Source: Boothiomyces macroporosus
Taxonomy: Eukaryota > Chytridiomycota > Chytridiomycetes > Rhizophydiales > Terramycetaceae
Direction: 5' to 3'
NCBI GenBank assembly: GCA_027604185.1
Contig: JADGKB010000158.1
Location: forward strand, 1-23,859
DNA: 23,859 nucleotides
Shown: positions 17,957 to 23,859 of the stretch, piece after piece
How the letters are laid out: each line of letters begins with the position of its first letter
Position numbering within the stretch: the first letter of the stretch is position 1
Notes under the pieces: model-generated
Databases searched by the model: none
Told to the model about the DNA's origin: nothing
The model's input: only the letters and a program-made list of their open reading frames with translations
Program-made: the position numbers and the translations under genes

Positions 17957-19611
17957 TTTCCAGGTTACTAATCTCGTCTGGAGTTTTACTTGCAACTGCG
18001 GCGATTATTTGCATTGTTTCGGTAAACAGAAAGGTAGCCCTAGTGAAAAAATTGAATCCGGATGCAAGATTGGATATCAGAAAAGTGTATTTACCATTTC
18101 AGCTTATATTTGAAAGAGCGGAAATTAGACTTCCATCATTCTTGACCACCCCATTTGACTTTATGTACAATAACAAGATGGATAGATATCGCGGAGAAGA
18201 TCGGATAACATTCATTGTAGCGCCTGATCTAATTGCTGCGGTTATTGCAGATGCCAAGTTCATTGAAGAAGCGTATGAAAAAAAGAATGAATTTGTTAAA
18301 CCGATCAAATATTACAATGTATTACAGATATACGGAGAAAACATATTGACGCTGGATGGAAAGGCTTGGAAAAGACGTACAAGGGATTTAATCTAGATCG
18401 TAAATTTGTTTCTCCGCAGTTCTCGGAACGAACTAATATACTGGTACACCAAGAAGCTGTTCGCAGTTGTCAGCAGATGATTGATCATTGGGAAGCGAGT
18501 GGAGAAATTGATGGGTTGATCAATATCACGGTTGCCATGTTTTATTATGCATTAGGAGTTGTTTCAGCAGCAAGTTTTGGGACTAGATTGAACTGGGTCG
18601 ATGATCCAAATGACAAGCCGGAAGGATTCAACCTCACTTTGAAACAGAGCTTGACATATGTCACTCACCATCTCTTTCAATACATTTTGACTCCAAACAT
18701 TGCTTACTATCTCCCATTTGAAGGATTGCAGACCATGAAGAGAAATTTTGAAGGTACATGGATTTAATCTCTGAATTTCACTTGTATTTAAAACAATTTG
18801 TTGCTTCTGCTAAACTACCAGAAAACAAAGAGAAAAGCAACTTGTTATCGTCAATGGTAAGGGCTTGCGAAGGCGATAGTGAAACGTTCACTGATGAAGA
18901 GTTGATTGGCAATATCTTTATATTCTTGTTTGCTGGGTAACTATTTTTGACACAGGCATGAAACTTCTGCTGGAACACTGAATTATATCTTGACTCTACT
19001 TGCACTTCACCCGCATGTGCAAGAAAGGTTGTATCAGGAAGTGAAATTGACTTGCGGAGACCAACCGCCAGAATACAAGCACATCAACCAAGTACCATAC
19101 TGTTTCGTAATTGATATTAATTCAGGCAATCATCAATGAGAGTCTTCGATTGTATCCAGCTGTAGTTGCTGTCCCAAAACTAGCGGTGACAAACGCAACA
19201 ATAGGCAAGTATGTTATCCCGGAAAACACCGACTTGTTTATTCACACCCATGGCGTTCAGCACCATGAAAAGTATTGGGGCAAAGACTATGAAGAGTTCA
19301 AACCAGAAAGATGGTTTGAAGACCAAGAATGCGCTCAATCTGCCGAGAAAGTGTATGAGAAAATCCAGGCAGACACACCTATTCGCGCATTCTACAAATT
19401 CGAAAAGTACGCTTTTACTCCGTTTTCAGATGGCCCTAGAGCATGTATTGGCCGTAGATTTTCCGAAGTAGAGATGCTGGTTGCGTTGATTATGCTTTCG
19501 CAAAGATACAAGATTACTATCCCACCCGGACCGGATCCGCTTGTTTCTTGCGCAAAGATTACCTATAAAACAACCAAAGATGTGCTCTTGAAATTTACAA
19601 TTCGCCAATAA
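17953..19611 (+). CDS. Cytochrome P450, copy 2 (5 exons)
   Basis: 526-residue paralogue of the P450 at 12862-14623 with an N-terminal anchor (LLISSGVLLATAAIICIV). Motifs: AGHETS in helix I (A314 on), E370-S-L-R373, FKPERW, and heme loop FSDGPRACIG with Cys472. Exons: 17953-18376, 18397-18753, 18774-18936, 18956-19106 and 19126-19611. Exons 2, 4 and 5 have exactly the same lengths as their counterparts in copy 1 (357, 151, 486). The second intron (18754-18773) ends in TG, not AG; if it is not spliced the gene is broken. Exon 1 is continuous where copy 1 has three introns. Only 23 bp separate its stop from the aminoacylase ATG. Confidence 0.86.
18754..18773 (+). other. Candidate non-canonical GT-TG intron (20 nt)
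   Basis: GTACATGGATTTAATCTCTG interrupts the P450 frame at exactly the position where copy 1 has a 19-nt GT-AG intron. Removing these 20 bases restores the frame (NFEG then FHLYLKQF, against NFDG then FHQYLVEL in copy 1). The branch-like TTAAT is in the usual place. No AG occurs near the junction, so the acceptor would be TG. A splice-site mutation or base-call error is the alternative. Confidence 0.6.
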
Positions 19612-19634
19612 AAACTTGTCATTTTTTCCATTTA

Positions 19635-20971
19635 ATGTCCCCACAATCCAAGAAAGCAAAAGTTGAAGATATCGCAGTGACCAGATTCCGGGAATATCTG
19701 AGGATCAAAACAGTTCAACCAACTCCGGACTACGCTGGATGCACTGCATTCCTCACCAAGTATGCCAAGGAGCTCAATCTTGAATGCAAAGTTGTGGAGG
19801 TAAATTCGCTTTGATCCAGCTTGTTAAAGGAAAGCCTTTGGTCATAATGACCTGGAAAGGAACTGATCCATCCCAAAAATCATTAATATTGAACAGTCAT
19901 ACAGATGTAGTTCCAGTATCTGAGGAGCACTGGGATAATCCGCCATTCGAAGCCGTTAAGTTGGACAATGGAGACATTGTCGCTAGAGGTGCTCAGGATA
20001 TGAAGTGCGTTGGCATCTGGTACATGGAAGCCATTCGCAAACTTCAACAACAAAACAAGAAATTGAAGAGGACTTTACACTTGACTTGGTACTTGCTCTT
20101 GACGTAGGGTTCCAGATGAAGAAATCGGAGGTCACGACGGAATGATGGTGTTTGTAAAGAGCAAGGAATTCAAAGAGTTGAATGCTGGCTTTGCTTTGGA
20201 TGAAGGTAGATGGAATTAATGTAGGACTTGCCAATGAAAAGAATGCGTTCAAATTGTACTATGGGGAAAGATCTCCGTGGTGGTTGACTTTGATTGCCAA
20301 GGGCAACGCAGGTAGATAGTACCTTAGCTTTAGGACATGGGAGTAAATTCATTGAACCGTCCGCTACTTATAGATTGTTGAAGACTTTGGACAAATTCCT
20401 TGCTTTCAGAGGTAAGAATTTTTGACATTAGATTCTGAACAGAAAAGGTTGGAATTTGAATTGTCTCACGATGGAAAACCAATAACTCTTGGCGATGTAC
20501 TTTATATTAATATAGGTTACTACTACCAATGTAACAATTTTAAAAGCTGGAGTTCAACATAACGTTGTCCACGAAGAAGCTCAGGCTGGGGTTGACATTA
20601 GAATTGCGCCAACTGTCAACCATAAGGAATTTGAACAGATGGTCAAGGAATGGTGTGCTGAATATGATGTAGAAATGAAAACTGTTCAAAAGTTTGATGG
20701 AGCTCCATCCACCATTCTCAGCGAGCACAAGGAATGGCAAGTCGTGCAGTCTGTTGCCAAGAAGCACAAGGTTGATATTGAACCGGAAATCTTCCCGGCA
20801 GCAACCGACTCTAGATTCTTGAGGCAAATTGGAGTGCCTGCGTTTGGTATTTCAGCAATCAAAAACACGCCGGTATTGCTTCATGACCACAACGAATATT
20901 TGAATGAAAATGTCTTTCTTGAAGGCGTTTCTTTCTATGTGGACCTGATTTCTGGAATGGCGAATCTCTAG
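19635..20971 (+). CDS. ACY1: Aminoacylase-1 (M20 metallopeptidase family)
   Basis: 405-residue zinc enzyme that hydrolyses N-acyl-L-amino acids in the cytosol. All key residues of the family are in place: H82 and D84 (NSHTDVVP), bridging D114 (GAQDMK), catalytic E149 and ligand E150 (VPDEE), E177 (LDEG), H208 of the dimer contact (AGHGSKF) and H377 (LLHDH). Length matches human ACY1 (408). Exons: 19635-19799, 19820-20088, 20108-20205, 20225-20311, 20334-20411, 20432-20496 and 20516-20971. The six introns are 20, 19, 19, 22, 20 and 19 nt. The 22-nt intron has an internal AG, but only the full length restores AGHGS. Confidence 0.95.
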
Positions 20972-21048
20972 GACAGCGAATAAAAACTTTGACAGTGCCT
21001 CTTTTTGTAACATGGATTTTTTTTCTCAAAAAGCCAAGTTAAAAAAAT

Positions 21049-22350
21049 ATGTTGGAGTGGTATCCAGAGGCAGTAAGTGAGGAGGCTCTAAATGGATTGA
21101 AAAAGTACAAATATTCTGCAATCGACTTGGTAAATATAATTTAATATAGTCGCCTATTTCCAGGTATATTCTCCAGCCGTACTGGACTTGGGCAGCAACA
21201 CTCTTTCCAATATGGATGGCGTAAGACTGTACTAACCCAGACCCAACTTAATCACACTGTTAGGGTTTGTATTTGTGCTGTTTAATTTCTTTTTGCTCTT
21301 GGTGTACACTCCAGACTTGTATACCCCAGGACCATCTTGGATTTATTTCAGTTTTGGAATAGGGTTGTGGTTGTACTCTACATTTGACAATGTTGACGGA
21401 AAGCAAGCTAGAAGAACTGGATCATCTTCACCTCTTGGAGAATTATTTGATCAGTAATTGCTTTATAATGTAGTGGTGTTGATGCTCTGAACTGTACTAC
21501 TGGAGCGCTTCTGAACGCTGCAGGGCTATGTTTAGGACTGGGTGATTGGTCATTATTATCCGTTGGAATTGCCGCGACTGCCTTCTTTTTCTCTACTTGG
21601 GAGACTTACTACACTGGAACATTGTTTTTGGGCTATATCAACGGACCAACTGAAGGACTACTCATTTCTATTTCTTCTCTATTCATTTCTGGTATTTTCG
21701 GACCACAAGTATGGACTACTGCTGTTTCACAAGTATTGCCATTCCTTAAACCATTACTTGGAGAATTATCATTTGCTCATTTTGCAGTTGGAAATATGTT
21801 GTTGTTGCTCATTTTCACACAAATTCCAGTCAGTATTTTAAGAGTTATTGAAGTTTGCGGCAAAAAGAATATTTCAGTTACAAGTGCACTGTTCACCACT
21901 GTGCCGTATCTTGTAATGGCTAGTTCTGCATTCTTTTGGGCAACTGCTGGAACTCATGTTGCACCAGACAACACCATTGTATTTGCTTTAGCGTGGGGTT
22001 TCGCTATTGGACGCATCAATGCACTGATTATATTGAATCATGTTACTCATATTGAATATCCAAGTTACAACTTTCTCGTTGTTCCATTCGCGTTTGGTGC
22101 TTTTGTTGCAAGAGCTCCGCAACTTTTTGGAATGTAATTTATTTTCTAACGTAGTGCCCCAATATTTAACGCTCACACTGAATCTGTTTATATTTGGATA
22201 ACATTCTTGTTTATTACCATTGAATACATACTATGGGCAGTTAAAGTGGTTGAACAATTCTGTGACCATTTGAATATCAAATGCTTTACTATCCCGTACA
22301 AGCATTTGCTAAAGAGTGCTTCGCCAGTTAGAGGAAGACTTGAAGATTAA
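21049..22350 (+). CDS. CDP-choline/ethanolamine:diacylglycerol phosphotransferase
   Basis: 406-residue multi-pass ER or Golgi enzyme making phosphatidylcholine or phosphatidylethanolamine from CDP-alcohol and diacylglycerol (last step of the Kennedy pathway). The full CDP-alcohol transferase motif is present: D100-x2-D103-G104-x2-A107-R108-x8-G117-x3-D121-x3-D125, the last part completed across an intron (LFDHGVD). Upstream [14 protein letters not shown] and the N-terminal [17 protein letters not shown] also match. Exons: 21049-21129, 21150-21220, 21241-21453, 21474-22133 and 22155-22350, with introns of 20, 20, 20 and 21 nt. The choice between choline and ethanolamine cannot be made from motifs. 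It ends 12 bp from the convergent membrane-protein gene. Confidence 0.94.
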
Positions 22351-22362
22351 AATAAATTGAAT

Positions 22363-23425
22363 TTATGGATCTAATTGCACGTCAGTTTTCACAGACACTG
22401 ATTGTAGCACTTGCGTTTTTCCGTTTGTGTAGAATGGATTCCAAGCCTTTTCATTCGATGATTTCTCATGAATCTTTTTCAGGAAATTACTAAAGAACGG
22501 CACCAATGGGTAAACGTTCTGGGTACTTCCGTTGTTAATAAACGCCAGTACTGGTGTAACTGCAATCAGCAAAAAGGCAAAGGTGCCTACCATTAATCCC
22601 GCTTACCATAATAAACATTAATTTCTGATGGGAATATCCATATTAATAGTTCAAACCCTTTAATGAATCCTACAACTGGTATAGATAACCCCGCTTGCAA
22701 TACTTGAAAGACAATGTAACCTGGAATAGAGCATCTAGTAGCAGACTCCATCATCATTTTAAAGTCTACTTTTAATTGCCCATAAGTTTGAATAGATATA
22801 TATAAGCCGTACAGTGTATCTAGAATAGAAAGAATGTATACAGTTATAACTAGCATTAAACTAAACCACCTGTATATGATGTATTGTATGGATGTATTAA
22901 CCCACCATCTACGGCAAAAGTAGAAACGTTCCTGCAATAGATTTCTATCCAATAGAATATTACACTAGCAACACCTGGTAATATTCCAAGCGAGTAAAAC
23001 CGCAACGGATGGTTTTGGATGAATCGGAGATACTTTCCCTTTCCCATTAATATAACTCGAAGAGCAACTATCTGCAATGTTCCAGACACGTAAATTGGAA
23101 GACATACCAACAAAAATAACGTTGGATTGAAATAATGTATCCAAGATGATTGCGTGATTGATAGGTTTGGTGCGTCAAACTGTAACCCGCCAGCACTCCA
23201 ATTATAATAAAGGAGCTCATGCTTGGATGCTATTCCAATAATTATAAATCCGGTTGTACAAAGTAGTTGTAGAACTGCACTGTACTGCATTGGTTGAAAC
23301 GTGTTCAGACGATATGCTCTGGTTAATCCGACTGCTAAGCAGATAATTAAAAATAGTCCAGTATAATCTAGTAATAAAACAAATAAAACGAAATAATTGG
23401 ATAGCTTTTGAAGAGGGTTTGGCAT
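22363..23425 (-). CDS. Unrecognised seven-helix membrane protein
   Basis: 340-residue protein with about seven hydrophobic helices: LFLIICLAVGL, AVLQLLCTTGFIIIGIA, TLFLLVCLPIYVSGTLQIVA, LGILPGVASVIFYWIEIY, VITVYILSILDTLYGLYI, a proline-containing segment before FELLIWIF, and TFAFLLIAVTPVLAF. A Cys/Asn-rich loop and a hydrophilic C-terminus (KKIHEKSSNEKAWN) follow a receptor-like layout, but I see no known receptor motif. Exons: 23425-22870, 22849-22607 and 22586-22363. Intron 2 is 20 nt (GTAAGCGGGATTAATGGTAG). Intron 1 is probably 20 nt but starts GTGG (GTGGTTTAGTTTAATGCTAG); a 17-nt alternative at the same acceptor is also in frame. Confidence 0.75.
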
Positions 23426-23769
23426 TAATTAATTGAAAAGCTGTTGGATGACGTGGGTTGATTAATAGGACTTGTGATATTTATATACGACTTTGGTTTA
23501 AAATTTAGGTTTCTTTCGATTTTAAATTTAGTTTTTCTTTCGATTTTAAATTTACTAGTTTGGTTGTAATGAGTATGAATTATCATAAAATAACACAGGT
23601 TCTCATTCTGGACTTGCAGATTTTGAAATTCTTTGATTGAATTCTGTATGTTATTTCCTACTGCAATTCATCAAGCGGGAATTCAAATCGAGGGAAGATG
23701 CAATTGATAAGGAATCAGCTGTCAATCTTTTTGAAACAAAGCAACTTTATTCAAGTCTATCTACACTCA
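23426..23769. other. Intergenic region with tandem repeat
   Basis: No gene seen. It holds the three-unit AT-rich tandem repeat at 23491-23553 and presumably the promoter of the seven-helix gene. Confidence 0.5.
23491..23553. repeat. Tandem repeat, about 24-bp unit, three copies
   Basis: CTTTCGATTTTAAATTTA occurs at 23513 and 23537 (24 bp apart), with a degenerate copy (CTTTGGTTTAAAATTTA) at 23491. It lies 66-128 bp upstream of the ATG of the seven-helix gene. Confidence 0.8.
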
Positions 23770-23859
23770 CTACAAGGATTTATTATTCATTAGTTCCATC
23801 TTTTCATTGTATAGCTGGAGAATCTTGTATTCCGATGCAATCAATCTGCGCTCGTAGCT
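23770..23859 (-). CDS. 3' end of a partial gene
   Basis: The last 30 codons in one minus-strand frame are open from the window edge to a TAG at 23770-23772. They read as a charged, helical end (YERRLIASEYKILQLYNEKM), typical of coiled coil. The gene continues beyond the window. The family is not recognised. Confidence 0.45.
   Translation of the reverse strand, partial: SYERRLIASEYKILQLYNEKMELMNNKSL

Noticed and set aside
1..23859. CRISPR array, prophage or bacterial operon
   Set aside because: Spliceosomal introns, V-ATPase and GPI-type proteins show a eukaryotic nuclear segment; no array of spaced repeats is present.

Overview
The window is a compact, AT-rich eukaryotic nuclear segment. 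It is most likely from a fungus, and probably a zoosporic (chytrid-like) lineage. The fungal signs are a TOK-type two-pore K+ channel, Crh-like GH16 wall enzymes with GPI-type tails, an extracellular GH18 chitinase with CBM1 modules, ankyrin proteins and P450s. The chytrid placement is inference. The standard genetic code reads through every gene. The most striking feature is the introns. Reading frames joined by homology imply 32 spliceosomal introns, all of 19-22 nt (12 of 19, 17 of 20, 2 of 21, 1 of 22). They start GTA (one GTG) and carry a YTRAY-like branch motif only 4-5 nt before the final AG. Genes that first look broken are intact once these introns are removed.

Layout. 1-1300: gene-poor, with an inverted pair of identical tRNA-Val(UAC) genes flanking a short element able to fold into a three-way junction. 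1310-5695: TOK-like K+ channel (+), V-ATPase proteolipid (+), the spliceosome-associated CTNNBL1 homologue (-) and a small unknown ORF (-). 5869-8658: chitinase with three CBM1 modules (+), convergent with an ankyrin-repeat protein (-). 8659-9303: repeat-rich spacer. 9304-12495: REEP/Yop1-like ER-shaping protein and two tandem GH16 Crh-like genes, all (-).

12862-19611: two paralogous P450 genes (+) bracket two WW-domain paralogues, an ANCHR/ZFYVE19-like B-box protein and a single-pass membrane protein that has a PPPY motif and three copies of a 'SPxTGV' cytoplasmic repeat. 19635-22350: aminoacylase-1 and a choline/ethanolamine phosphotransferase (+). 22363-23425: an unrecognised seven-helix membrane protein (-), convergent with the phosphotransferase at 12 bp. 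23770-23859: the 3' end of another (-) gene running off the window.

How the genes fit together. The GH16 pair and the chitinase act on cell wall or extracellular polysaccharide. The P450s, the phosphotransferase and the REEP protein are ER-membrane or lipid related. The WW proteins and their PPxY-bearing neighbour could form a local interaction set (inference). The P450 pair is informative: four intron positions are shared, three are present only in the first copy, and one intron of the second copy appears to end in TG instead of AG.
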